This document shows positions 43,801 through 54,665 of a stretch of DNA of 64,000 bases, one piece after another. Position numbers and translations under genes: made by a program. Each line of letters opens with the position of its first letter. The stretch's first letter is position 1. The notes under the pieces were generated by a model. It searched no databases, was not told the origin of the DNA, and was given only the letters and a program-made list of their open reading frames with translations. The DNA comes from Nicotiana tabacum (lineage: Eukaryota; Streptophyta; Magnoliopsida; Solanales; Solanaceae): assembly GCF_000715075.1 (NCBI RefSeq), contig NC_134087.1, forward strand, positions 185,969,276 to 186,033,275, in the 5' to 3' direction.

Positions 43801-46800
43801 TGACTTATGAGAGAAGCTCTAATAGAAAGAGTGAGTAAACTAACCAAAACATCTACTTAAAAATTAAGTAAACCTATTGGGACACAATGACGTATACAAC
43901 TTTATTTTTTTAAAAGGTCAGAGACAAGTACTTACGTGGAAACAATGGAAGTTAGCACAATAATTTGTAAAGAAATTCACTTATTTAATGATGACAGGAC
44001 TACCTGAACATAATGGACACCAGTTATTTTTGTTGGATTACTTATCAATTCAAGGACCGAGTTGCCATTGGACTTCCTAAAATCAGGAAACCTGGAAGAG
44101 CCATTTGTTGAATCTAGGAATCTCCAAGACCCTGCAGCTCAAATGTCCAGAAGAAGGTATTATAAGATTCAAGACAGAAAGCTATAGTAATTGATACGAG
44201 CATGAGAATTTCCTTTATGTTGTGTTTGATGAGTTCCACTCAATCACTTACAAAATTGGCCATAAGTTCTTAGCCCAGTTGGCTTAACAAAACAAATAAG
44301 GCGTTATTTTGAAAAGTAGAACAACAGTAAAGCATTCTGTTCAACTCATATGTAATATGAGCAATGCACTAAAATATCATATTTACAACCAACTTACAAA
44401 CCTCTATAAGTTCCTGTTATATTCCAAGCAGAAAATGGCCCCAATTCATTTTCATCCTTTCTAACAAGAAGCCACTGCAACAAACAATAAGGATATGATT
44501 AAAGGTTAGGCGGAAACAAAAAGAAGGCCTTTTTCACTTTTGGAAATGAAATTATCTTCAGGTTCCATGTTCAAATGCAGGACTAATTTCCTTTCCAGAG
44601 TTCCATACTCATAAATGAGCTCCAAAAGTCATAACTGAGTAGAATAATTAAATATCTCATTGACCGAGTTTATCCATCTAGTAATTACATATCTTATTGA
44701 CTGAATTTATCTAGGCATTTCATCATCCCTGAATTTTTTTTTATGTAAACACCAACTCTTTATTGGTGTCAAGAGTTGATTGGAGAGGCAGATATCTTGG
44801 CAGTAGGCATATACATGAAATAGTTCCAGAGAAAATTCTACTTTGTTCGGGATTTTCTCAATATAATTAGACAAGGTAATACTCATAAGAGCAAGTTTCA
44901 TATAAAAGAATGGATAAATAAAGATAACCCTCAGGGGTTGGCCTGGTGGCAATTGACTTGAGCCTTGGGGTTTGCTCCCTTTCAAGGTCTCAAGTTCGAA
45001 ACCCACTGGGTGCAAACAATTTCTGAGGGCCATCGGACTGGGTAAAACCTGAATTAATCGTGGTGCACTTGCGGGAAACTCCTTGCCGAGGGCCTGTGCA
45101 TCCCCGGAAATAGTCGGGGCTCGAAGAGACTCGGACACCCGGTGCAAATCAAAAAAAAAAAAAAGAATGGATAAATAAAGATGGATTATTCCTTCTTAGC
45201 TCATATAACTTTGTCACCCATATCTCCTCATTTTTATACTAAACTTACATTTAGTAAGATTCAAATAGTATAAAGGACTAGACCTATCAGCTGCAGATTA
45301 AGCCAAATAGCTTGAATTCCTCTCACCAGCCTATGGTTGCCACACCTAGGCTGCATCTAGACATGTGTTTTGCTTAGGCCCGTAGATGCTTACATGCAAC
45401 ATGTGCAAGAAAGAAGGAATGATGTTTCCTTTAATTAATAGGGATGGCAGCGGGGCGGGGCGGGGCGGGATGGGTGCGGGGCGGGTTTGGCTTAACCAGC
45501 AAGAATTTCAACTCGCCCCGCACCGCATAGCTATTTTTCCTTTTTTCAACCGGCCCCGCCCCGCTTAAATTTTCTCCTATTATTTTTTCTGAAACAAACT
45601 AGTTTGTGCATGAATTGCAATTATAAAAATCGAAAACGGTAGGGACGACATACAAATAAACAGTAACCATGCCAGACGCACCAAGTTGTAACCTGCATTT
45701 GTTTATTTATCCGATAAGTGAGTGGAAAAATTATAGCTAATTCATTTATCTGTTTTAAAAACAACATTCTGTCGGAGTACTGATAATGAGACAATGCAAT
45801 ACTCTCAATTTGAAATATAAAATTTACATATTTATAAATTTATAAACTATGTAAAAGACAACGACAAGTCACAATGTTTTATAAATAAATTTTTTATAAA
45901 ATGCATGAAAAATCACAATTTAAGAAAAAATATTTGACTTCCGAAATAATGAACATTGTTGTATAGTAACCATTATGTTGATTTTTAATACCAAAAATAT
46001 TAATGAAAATATAAATAATTACAAGATACAAAAAATAAGTATACTTTCTTTGGACAGAAACCTAAAATAAAATTGCTAGCTGAAAAAAGAATGTAAAATA
46101 GCAGTTGAACCCGCACTCAACCCGCGTCAAACCCGCAACCCGCCCCGCTTTTAAAAAATTAAAATGGTTTCAACCCGCCCCGCACCCGCATAGGAGCAAA
46201 CCCGCCCCGCCCCGCATTAAAGAAAACTCGCCCCGCCCCGCCCCATTGCCACCCCTACCTTTAAATGGTACATATGTTGAAGAATTTTTCATCATATACT
46301 AGAGATATGCATTATTCTATCATCAGATGTTTCTCCAAAACACTACTTAGGCTTTTCATGTTTTTATTGGAGTAATCATCATACAGCAGATTTTTATAGC
46401 ATCATTCACGAACTGGCAAGCGCATAAAACTTTGTTCTAATTTCACATTTCACCTAGTTTTTTTTCTTCTTCTTCTTTTGGCGAAAAGCATACAAGAACA
46501 TTGGCATCTGTTGAGACTTCAAAGAGAAAGTCTAATAGAAGTGCGGGTTAGTCAAACGTATCACCTTTCTATCGCAGGTTTTTTTCCCTTTTTTTTAATA
46601 TATGTCATATAAAGTTCCATCAATGTAATAAAAGAGCTCAGCCTTTGACTGACATAAGGTCAAGTTAGCTAAGACTTAACAAGAATAATGAAAAGTGAAA
46701 AATTTGCTCCATTAATTAACCCACTCAAACTTGAAGCATATGAACATTAACCACATTACATCTTCTACATCCCCCATATATGCTTGTCATCGCTAGCTTA

Positions 46801-47826
46801 TCCAATTAACAACAACACCGAATCACTTTAGACCCTCACCAGTCTCTTCTTCTTTCCTATCAATCAGCTTTCACGAAAGCCCTTTCGAGTTTCAGCCTAA
46901 GCGTAAACCTATTTCCTTTCAATCAGAAGCCTAAGGTTAAACTTAGGGACAGAAAATATTTAACAGAAACTCAGTGCCACGCACCAAAGTCAGAACTTTC
47001 CCATCAAGAATTCCAACAATAACAACAACTAGCCTTACTCCCAAACTAGTTGGGGTAACTATATGAATCCCTAATATCTGTTCCATTCCACTACGGCCCA
47101 TTTTATAAATATCCAATGTCAAGGCAGTACGTAGAACGGTAGAAGAACCAATAGTACTTTTCTTGCTCGCCAGGAGCCAAAGATATCAATTCCATTAACC
47201 ACATAGCTCAAGCTACTTAACATAAGGAGAGAGCAATTTAACATATCAGCAGAAATTAAACCATGCAAAGTTTTTCGACTACATTTTTAAACACTGCAAA
47301 ACTACACAAGAAATAGAACCAATCATAAACAATACGATCATAAGACTAGAATTCACCAGCTAGCTAACACAAATTTCGCACTTTATGTTAGCTGAATGAG
47401 TAAAGCTTCATTTTTTTAATATGCAATTCAGTATTAAAGTAGCAAACTTCACCGCGAGATACTTTTACAACATTAACCAATCCTGTTTTAGAACAACAGC
47501 AACAACAACAATCGACGATCAATCAATTAATCAACGTAGTGACTATGCTACAATCTAAACTAGTAAGAGCAGCACTTATTCCACTATTTGGGCACATTTT
47601 ATTCCAATAAAAAATAATTTCTACTTGCAAGCAAAAAACAAAGAAGAGCAAATAGAATATAACTCCGAATACTAACCTCATCGCCCCACGATCGATATCT
47701 TTCCCTGAGAGGCCTGAGGCACATTACTGGACAAAATCCACCAAAGATGAACCATAAACTGAATAAAACTCTAAGCAAAACCCCATCATTTTTCCTCAAA
47801 AAGATCAAATTTTTAGCCACACCCAT
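37844..47826 (-). CDS. FLY: Transmembrane RING E3 ubiquitin ligase, FLYING SAUCER (FLY1/FLY2) / TUL1 type, 14 exons
   Basis: Coding exons in order: 47826-47677, 44474-44402, 44131-44004, 42817-42702, 41567-41507, 40899-40833, 40751-40674, 40554-40397, 40085-40026, 39951-39858, 39245-39078, 38603-38275, 38152-38036, 37945-37844. All introns are GT-AG and all phases agree, giving 566 residues without a stop, about the length of Arabidopsis FLY1. Residues 16-36 are a signal/anchor segment; a luminal domain follows (VEGVYIWPFRQL, EDDYLLSNPYHL, HCNIEIAAQI), then several membrane spans from about 265 to 490 (FLQVLLLIRQMEHSNTQS, TAAFFKFVVFSIFEMRYLLA, YILGMSITRLAIPLYVFGCP), and a C-terminal RING-H2 at 516-559 (CVIC, TPCDHFFH, CLQRW, CPTC). 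FLY proteins act in the endomembrane system and affect pectin methylesterification in seed mucilage. All zinc ligands are present. Intron 1 is 3.2 kb and holds a SINE and a hAT MITE. Confidence 0.95.
39589..39766. mobile_element. hAT-like MITE in FLY intron 10
   Basis: Ends CAGAGGCGGATGCAG and TTGGATCCGCCTCTG are inverted repeats; flanks GATCACCA and GCTCACAA agree at six of eight positions, a decayed 8-bp target site. 178 bp, no coding. Confidence 0.7.
39987..40008. repeat. GA dinucleotide microsatellite in FLY intron 9
   Basis: About eleven GA repeats between exons 9 and 10. Confidence 0.9.
42110..42640. repeat. Old duplication in FLY intron 4 split by a SINE
   Basis: The segment 42110-42235 (CCATCC, TATGTATCATAT, ACAGTTCTT, GATAAAA, TTGTACA) recurs diverged at 42495-42625 in the same orientation. 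The SINE at 42236-42440 lies at the end of the first copy. Confidence 0.6.
42236..42440 (-). mobile_element. tRNA-derived SINE in FLY intron 4
   Basis: On the minus strand it begins near GCCTTTGGTCTAGTGGTAAG (A-box TAGTGGTAAGAGTGC) with a B-box GGTTCGAGTCT about 50 bp on, and ends in an A-rich tail (T-run at 42240). TTGTACA flanks both sides as a short target duplication. Typical of solanaceous SolS-type SINEs. Confidence 0.75.
43371..43554 (+). mobile_element. tRNA-derived SINE in FLY intron 3
   Basis: A-box-like GGGAGCAACAGTAAAG and B-box GGGTTCGAGCC, followed by the characteristic GGGGTGCGTCCCTTCCCCGG body and a T-run end. The 12-base flanks TGTTGTGTAAGA and TGCTGTGTAAGA differ by one base, a target-site duplication. 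This is not a tRNA gene: the acceptor and anticodon arms are absent. Confidence 0.8.
44926..45160 (+). mobile_element. tRNA-derived SINE in FLY intron 1 with perfect 22-bp target duplication
   Basis: A-box GGCCTGGTGGCAATTG and B-box-like AAGTTCGAAACC, a GC-rich body, then an A-run. The 22 bases at 44904-44925 are repeated exactly at 45161-45182, so the insertion is comparatively young. Plus orientation, antisense to the host gene. Confidence 0.88.
45439..46257. mobile_element. hAT-like MITE with GGGGC-repeat ends in FLY intron 1
   Basis: Left end TAGGGATGGCAGCGGGGCGG and right end CCCGCCCCATTGCCACCCCTA-like (to 46257) are inverted repeats rich in GGGGC/GCCCC, with further inverted GCGGGG blocks inward. 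The centre is AT-rich without an ORF. Flanks share CCTTTAA. G-rich ends could form quadruplexes. Confidence 0.75.
46998..47105 (-). mobile_element. SINE 3'-end fragment with TTG tail in FLY intron 1
   Basis: The minus strand reads GGATTCATATAGTTACCCCA, then AACTAGTTTGGGAGTAAGGC and a TTG-rich tail. This is the familiar 3' part of Au-like plant SINEs. The 5' part was not identified. Confidence 0.5.
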
Positions 47827-47833
47827 TTTAAGA

Positions 47834-48091
47834 TCAATTCAAAGTCTTCTCCTTTAAGCAATTCTTGAACAACCCAGATGAAGAAATAAAGCCCATTACA
47901 GTTACAAAGAAGAGAAATTTTTTAAAAAAAATTAAAAAGAAGAAATACAAAAAATGGGGGTTGCTTAAAGTGAAGTCCAAACAACAAAAAATCAAGAGAC
48001 CAATCAACTTCAGAGAAAATGAAAGCTCAACATAAGCAGAATCATTTGAATTGTTGATTTGGGGTTTACCAAGAATGCCTTCACTGGTCAA
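47834..48091 (-). other. Possible upstream ORF of the FLY-type gene
   Basis: An 85-codon ATG-started frame ends seven bases before the FLY start codon. Its product is a low-complexity hydrophobic peptide with no known domain. If the transcript starts above 48091 it would be a uORF; a GTAAAC just inside its start could instead be a 5'UTR donor. Confidence 0.3.
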
Positions 48092-48524
48092 TTCTTGAAC
48101 CAGAAATTAAGAAACCCGCACTTGCATTTGTTTATTCAAAAACAGTTAGTATAAGTAAACATTTATCCCAATATTTTATTAATTAATTAAATATGTTCTA
48201 ATACATGGATAAATAAAATGGGGGTGAGGGGAGGTCGGGGTTGGGGGTCAGTTATGCAGAAAATCTATTTAAGACTAAGCTAAAGAGCATTTGACAATAG
48301 TTTTCTCCTAAATTTCTTTGGTAAAAATGAAGTCTAGGTTCAGTGGTGTGGTCCCGTGTGGATGATAGTTTGACTGGTGGGTATGAAGCATAAAGCTAAT
48401 GCTTGCCTACAGTTATGTGACATTGGGCCATGGAATCTTCAAAAGAGTTTTCTAAAGATCATTCTGAACGGTTGTGATTGAGCTGTCACCGAATGAAAGG
48501 GATGGAACCTGTTTCCTTATCTCT
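48092..48524. other. Putative promoter region of the FLY-type gene
   Basis: AT-rich, with minus-strand TTAATTAATTAATAAAATAT around 48170-48190 as a possible TATA area. Nothing else recognised. Confidence 0.4.
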
Positions 48525-49465
48525 TCTATGTTGTTCTGGACAGGCTGACAAGTTTGTGGGCGAGGTGCACAAATAGCCGTTTCTAGAAACCCCATTTAAA
48601 AGATAGTCAAAATTTACAAAGTTTGTAAAGTTTAGCCGGGTCAGAATTAACTTAGCGGGTATGAAGTTTATGTTGCTCTGGATCGGCTAACAAATTCTGG
48701 GTGAAGTGCATAAATAGCCATTTTCAGGATGCCCTATTAAAAATTAGTTGAAATTTAAAAAGTTGTAAAGTTTGGCCGCCTCAAAATGAACTTCAAACAT
48801 GAGCGTTTGAAGTTCTTTATTGTTTTAGACGGGCTGATTGATTGGGGGTGAAGTGCACAAATAGTTGTTTTTAGGACGCCTATTTAAAAAATAATTAAAA
48901 TTTACAAAGTTTGTAATGTTTGGCCGCCTCATGATCAAAGGTTGACAGATTATGGACTAAGTTCACAACGTTTCTAGGATCTTCTCTATTTAAAAAATAT
49001 TCAAAATTTATTAAGTTCGTAAAGTTTAGCTGTCTCGGAATCAACTTCAGACATGTGCGTCCGACTGAAGTTGAAAATCACATATTTGAAGTTTTTCTTA
49101 TCTCTTTTTTGTTGTTCTGGACAGGCTGACAAGATTGTAGGTGAAGTGCACAACCTTTTAGGACCCCTATTTAAAGAATAGTCAAATTTTACTAAGGTTG
49201 TAAAGTTTAGCTTGGCATGCATGTATGATGTATAACTGAAGTTGAAAATTATGGATATGAAGTTTTCCCTATCTCTTCTTTGTTGTTCTGGACAAGTTGT
49301 CTGCTTGTGGATGAAGTGTAAAAGTAGCCGTTTTAGGCTAACTACTTAAACATCGAAATTTGCAATGTTTCTAAAGTTTAGCTGCTTCAAAATCAACTTC
49401 AAACATGCGCATCCAACTGAAGTTAAAAATCGATTAGTTTTAATTTTTTATGTGTTGGAAGAAGA
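48525..49465. repeat. Degenerate tandem array of about 110-190-bp units
   Basis: Six diverged units each contain GTTCTGGACAGGCTGACAAG or a variant, GGTGAAGTGCACAAATAGCC, TTTAGGACCCCTATTTAAA and ACAAAGTTTGTAAAGTTTAG, several followed by CATGCGCGTCCAACTGAAGTT-like text. Some units lack parts. No coding potential. Confidence 0.75.
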
Positions 49466-49565
49466 CGAAGAAACATGTTCAGTTTGAAACTTGCCAAAAT
49501 TGACTAAATTTAAATAGTTGTTAAAGATTAAATATATTTAAATAGATATGTTACAAGCGTCTATA

Positions 49566-49920
49566 GTAAAAATAGTGCGGGCTAGCCAACTTTCGGACTG
49601 GTCATTGAAAAATAGCCAGTGTTTGCACAGTCATTGAAAAATAGCCACTATTTTACTGCAATACAGAAAATTCCAGCAGAATATACTGGAGATTGATGCA
49701 CCTATGTATGAACTTCCAGCATATTATGCTGGACCGGTATGTTATACTGGAACTCCAGTATATTATACTATAATTCCAGTATATTATGCTGGAACATTTT
49801 CCGGATTTTGAACAATGTTTTCATTCAGATTTATCTAAGTGGCTAAATTTCAATTATTTTTAAAACTGTGGCTATTTTTCACCGACCACTTGTAAATCTT
49901 GCTATTTTTGAATTTGTCCC
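49566..49920. mobile_element. Mutator-like MITE with exact 9-bp target duplication
   Basis: GCGTCTATA at 49557-49565 is repeated at 49921-49929. Inside, GGTCATTGAAAAATAGCC on the left is matched inverted by GGCTATTTTTCACCGACC on the right. The centre holds nested palindromes CCAGCATATTATGCTGG and CCAGTATATTATACTGG variants. A 9-bp duplication and CAAAAATAG-type ends indicate the Mutator superfamily. Confidence 0.82.
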
Positions 49921-49929
49921 GCGTCTATA

Positions 49930-50868
49930 TGGTGTCATTTCTAGGTGTTGTCTTTTAGATGGGCCTATAAATATATGGGAGACTAAGCATTTGGGCTTTG
50001 TTTGAAAGTTTATTTTTTTCTTTTTTATATGGGATTGTTACATTAATAGCCGGTTAGATTCACAATTTACTTTTTCTAATCGGTATACATAGGTTATACA
50101 TTGATTATACACAATTATATATGAGTTTTACATATATTATACCTCCTTCAGCTATTTTTAATTTAAGAAATTAGGTGGCGGTCTATTTAAGTTAATTCTT
50201 CTTTTTATATTTCAAGGAGATAGGAAAGACTTAATTGAACATCAATGATCGTTGTTAAGGTTTTGAGTTCATTACACTATAGTTCAATTCGTAATCTCTT
50301 AGTTAGTTTGTTGAACGATTTACTACACGAGTAACCTATGTTATAGATGCAGTCCATGTTAGTTTTATTGATTAATTTGCAAATTGTTAAGAAAATGTAT
50401 TAATTAATGTTGACTAAATTATACTAGTGAACAAATGATTATTTTATGTCAGTCGTTATCTTTTAATTAGAAAAAATTCATAACAGCGGGGCGACTCTTT
50501 CATACTTGAAAAGTAGATAAGTTAAAATCTTGTATATTGTGTGTTCATATCTATTAATTTTACCAGTACTTAATACTTATGCATTATTTTTTAATTTATT
50601 AAAGTACCAGTGAATATTTCAAGCTTTGTATAATTCCGGCGAGGCATTATGAGAATTACTTTTTTTGATTGTGTTACTAAAATATACACTGTTGTTTATT
50701 TCATTGATTTTTTTATTTTTTTTTGAAATTATACAGTTTTTCTAGCCTTTTGGGCAACTAATGGCTTTTTGGAGGAAAAAAATTGTTCAGCCATAAACTT
50801 CATCCAATTAGTTACACTTTACACTCCTCATAATAGCTTCTAACATTTGCAATATGATACACTAAGGG
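49930..50868. other. Intergenic region with a copy of the TTATACA MITE family
   Basis: 50035-50175 carries ATTAATAGCCGGTTAGATTC, GATTATACACAATTATATAT and AGCTATTTTTAATTTAAG, matching the copies at 33505 and 52129. The remainder is AT-rich without a gene. Confidence 0.5.
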
Positions 50869-51108
50869 GGCGTTTGGACATAAGAATTGCAACATTCCGA
50901 AAAAAGTAAAAAGATTTTCAAGTGAAATGGTAATTTAAAAATTAGAGTTGTGTTTGGACATGAATAGAATTTTGAGTTGTTTTTGAATTTTTGTGAGTAA
51001 TCTAGTGAAAATTTTGAAAAATAACTTTTTGGAGTTTTTCAAATTTTCAAAAAAAAATAAAAATTCGAAAAAAATGAAAAATTTCTCATGGCCAAATGGG
51101 CGCTAAGA
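50869..51108. mobile_element. MITE with GGGCGTTTGG-type ends
   Basis: Starts GGGGGCGTTTGGACAT and ends ATGGCCAAATGGGCGC, imperfect inverted repeats. The interior is an A/T-rich AAAATTTTTC-like sequence. Typical small hAT/Tourist-like element of Solanaceae. Confidence 0.6.
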
Positions 51109-51508
51109 TTTTCAAGGATTCTATTCCCATTAGAACGGTGTTTTTCTTATTTGTATAATTAATTCTTTGAAGCAACATGCATATGATTTTGACTTTCAGA
51201 TTATATGTAATTTAAATCTCCACAAACGGCCAGATATAAGTATTTTATTGCCAGATGTAAACAGTTATTTGAAAAGAAAAAAAATACAGTTCAATGGTCA
51301 AAGCTACCTCAGTAATTTATGAGATTTTAACATATGCACAAATTACACAGCTAAGACTTACCATATATTCCCAATGTAAATCAACGGTTATCTCATACGT
51401 CTCTAAATAAATACTGCTAGTCTTCCACTCATCAAACCTCAGGATGCTCTCTTTGTGGTCATTTTTGCAAATTTCTTCTTTTGGTTTCTGAACTCTCTGT
51501 TTTTCCTA
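51109..51508. other. ENODL promoter and 5' region
   Basis: A TATA-like CTCTAAATAAATAC at about 51402-51415, roughly 95 bp before the ATG. No gene. Confidence 0.4.
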
Positions 51509-52768
51509 ATGGAGTCTCTTTTTTCACTTAGCTCTTTCTTTTTGATTTTTCTTGGCTTTATGTGCTCGTGTGAAGCTTATACATTCTATGCTGGTGGCAC
51601 AAGTGGCTGGGTTTTAAATCCTACTGAATCTTACAGTCATTGGTCTGACAGAAATCGCTTTCAAGTCAATGATACCATTAGTAAATAATCCTTTCCTCTT
51701 CTTTTTCATCTTTAAAAAATAATACAAATACCTTTATTTGCAGTGGCAGAGTTGCATGTTATTTTTGAATTGAATCTGTTTTGTCAGTAAATTATACTGT
51801 AGAAATAGGGTAAAAAACAAATAATTTGTATATATATTAATTTTTGAATTTCCCTAACGTAAAGGAGTTAAACTATTAGTGTAGGGGCAAAGAATATTTG
51901 GGAAAATGACACTCTATAGCCGCTTTCAAACTAATAGTGGAAAAATATTTTTTTTGTATATTTATAAATTTTGTATATTATATATAAAAACTATACTAAT
52001 TTTATACAATTTTTCGGCTACCAAATATGAATAGCTTGGCACAGTCTAAAAGTGAAAAAAGCTCAAGATGTTTCGGAAATTGTTTTAGATTGCCGATTTC
52101 AATTCTAGGCCGAACATTCTTTTGTTTTCTTAAAGGGATATTTACGCAAATAGCTTGTCGGATTCAATATTTATTTTTCATAGTCGATGTATGTTGATTA
52201 TACACATATTACATGAACTATACATATAATATACATATTCCTGCTATTTTTAGTTTAAGCGGTTGAATGAGCGGCTATTTATACTAATACTATTTTTTCT
52301 AAATCTCATTGTTAGAATCCTGACTCTGTGACTGTCTAGATGTATACGTGTTTTTAATAATTTGACACTTGGTATTTCTTTTTTTTCAAACTTGCAGTTT
52401 TCAAGTTCAAAATTGGGTCAGATTCTGTTCTTATAGTTGACCAAGATGATTATTCCAAGTGCAACAAGGACAAGCCAATTCGTGAACTAAAACATGGTGA
52501 TTCAAAAATCAAGCTTTACAGATCAGGCCCATTCTATTTCATCAGTGGACATGAAGATAATTGTGAGAAGGGCCAGAAGCTCAAAGTTGTTGTGTTATCT
52601 CCCAACCATAAAGCCCACAATGCCTTGAGCCCAGTCACTGAGCCCATTGGGTCAGTTTCACCAGCCCCGTCTCCGGCCCAATCGGCTGCAGGGTTTACTG
52701 TTAGTCCTAGTGGTTTCCTTTGGGGCTTTAGTTTGATGATAGCAGCATATATCTGTATCTTGGTTTAA
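51509..52768 (+). CDS. Early nodulin-like phytocyanin (ENODL), two exons, GPI-anchored
   Basis: Exons 51509-51680 and 52398-52768 with a GT-AG intron give 180 residues. Signal peptide 1-23, phytocyanin domain about 24-125 with the disulfide cysteines C79 and C113 and the family phrase YRSGPFYFISGHEDNCEKGQ. Copper ligands are largely missing: Ser107 stands where the ligand Cys is, Asn112 where the second His is, and the first His is replaced near Ser67; Gln117 remains. That is usual for ENODLs, which do not bind copper. A Ser/Pro/Ala region (136-151, SPAPSPA) suggests arabinogalactan glycosylation, and the hydrophobic tail 157-180 a GPI-anchor signal. The intron position, within the NDTI-FK codon, is typical of phytocyanins. 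Expected at the outer face of the plasma membrane. Confidence 0.92.
52129..52290. mobile_element. TTATACA-family MITE in the ENODL intron
   Basis: GGGATATTTACGCAAATAGC at the left and GCGGCTATTTATAC at the right are partly inverted; the centre has GATTATACACATATTACATG. Same family as 33505-33655 and 50035-50175. Confidence 0.6.
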
Positions 52769-53370
52769 TTCTTACAGTTTTTTTTTTAATTAATTCTTTC
52801 AATTAAATGTGATTTAATTGCTTTTGATTGAACAAAATGGTATATTGAAGCGTCATTGGTATATTCGAAAAAATGTTGAGAAGGCAAAAACTGAAAAAAG
52901 GAAAATTCGAATTTTTTATTCAAACAAATATCATTGCTCAGTTTTGACACAAACTAAAAGAATCTAGGAAGAACTGTAATATTTTTTTATTAACCTATTC
53001 GTATAAAATGAATTAACTTCGCACTGCTTCTAGCTATACTAGTCTAGCTTTATGGAGCTATACTAGCTATAAAATTACTTAGTCGTAATCATCGCCCGTT
53101 AGCTATAAAAATGCATCAAAGAGCTCCATAAAGTACTTTCAACTTTGGGTTTACTGAAAAAATTAGAATATGTTTATCATCTTGAAGTAACAAAAGTAAA
53201 AGAATATAGTCAACGAAATATCAAGCCACGCTAATAGTAAAATATAAATAGCCAATGACATTTTAAATTTTAATTCCTTAGGATTATGAAATTGTTGGTC
53301 TTTACTTACTTTATATGCTTACCAAAATTGCATTAATTTGTAGTTGACGAGTTTTGTGGATAAATATAAG
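52769..53370. other. Intergenic region after ENODL
   Basis: AT-rich; nothing supported. Confidence 0.5.
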
Positions 53371-53612
53371 TAAAAATTGCACAGGGCGCCCTATTTGGTT
53401 GCCCCTATTACTATTTTTTTAAAAGTTTTAACTTGTACCCACTTTTTAAATAACTTCAGTCCCCTTTCTCCTCATCTTTCTCCTCCTTCTTCTTTTTCTT
53501 CTTTCTTCTGCTGCTGTTTGTGCTGCTATGAAACTTCAGTTCAGGGGATGATTTCCATAAGTATGTTTACCAGATTATTTAAAAATAAATTATAAATAAT
53601 TACGTAAGTTAG
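53371..53612. mobile_element. Left part of a second TTCAGC repeat element, interrupted by element C
   Basis: Colinear with 31676-31915 (GTAAAAATTG, TTTTAACTTGTACCCACTTT, CTTCTTTCTTCTGC, GTGCTGCTATGAAACTTCAG, ATTACGTAAGTTAGT). Similarity stops exactly where the LTR of element C begins. Confidence 0.8.
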
Positions 53613-54360
53613 TGTCACGACCCGGATTTCCCACCCTCGGGAGTTGTGATGGCGCCTACTCGTAGAAGCTAGGCAAGCCACGAAATTTAGAAAATTCTTT
53701 ACTTCTTTGTTTTAATCCTTTTTAACAACTTGCTTTAACATGTGATAAACATTTAAATAATAGCAGAATATGAGATTAAGCGGAAGACTTAAACAAAATA
53801 AACTAAAATAATACGGAAATCAACATATGCCTCTACCCAGAAACTGGTGTCACAACTTTCACGGACTATCTATGATTACTACATACAAACGTTTGAAAAA
53901 AGGAACATTGTCTGTCTCAGATACAATGATAACAGAACAAAATAACTAATAGAAGAGACGTCGGGCCTGCGAACGCCTGCAGGACTACCTCGGAATCTCG
54001 GTGGACTGAAGGCTAGCTCCCAAGCTACTGCTGTTGACCCGGTGATGCTCCGGTATCTGCACATAAGTGCTGAGTGTAGCATCAGCACAAGCGACCCCAT
54101 GTGTTGGTAAGTGCCTGACCTAACCTCGGCGAGGTAGTGACGAGGCTAGGACCAGATTCCAGATAAACCTGTGCGATTATATATATATATATAATGTATA
54201 TAGCAGAAAAGAAATACAAAACTAAACAATTAAAACTGGGGAGGGGAAAACATGCTTTGGGGAATAACAGATAAGGCAGAATCTCAATAAAATTATAAGG
54301 AAACCAAAATTTAACTTCTAACAAAGATAAAGAAAATAAAGGCCAATTTCACTTTCAGTT

Positions 54361-54665
54361 TACATCTTGTTGCAGGCGTGCAACCCAATCCCATTTCTCA
54401 TATCTTGTGGTAGGCGTCCCACCCGCTCCCATTTTATTAAATCTCGGGGTAGGCGTACCCCCCGCTCCCATTTCATCTTATCTTGTGGTAGGTGTACCAC
54501 CCGCTCCCATTTCATCACATCTTGTGGTAGGCGTACCACCCGCTCCCATTTCATTAAATCTCGTAGTAGGCATACCACCCGCTCCCATTTCATTATATCT
54601 TGTTGTAGGCGTACCACCCACTCCCATTTCACTATATCTTGTGGTAGGCGTACCACCCGATCCTA
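54361..54665. repeat. 39-bp tandem array in left LTR
   Basis: About eight units built on TCTTGTGGTAGGCGTACCAC followed by CCGCTCCCATTTCAT. Each unit contains the palindromic GTGGTA-GGCG-TACCAC hairpin. As 39 is a multiple of three, several frames stay open on both strands. Confidence 0.92.

Noticed and set aside
44707..45147. 146-codon minus-strand ORF
   Set aside because: Runs across a SINE inserted on the plus strand in an intron; composite by chance.
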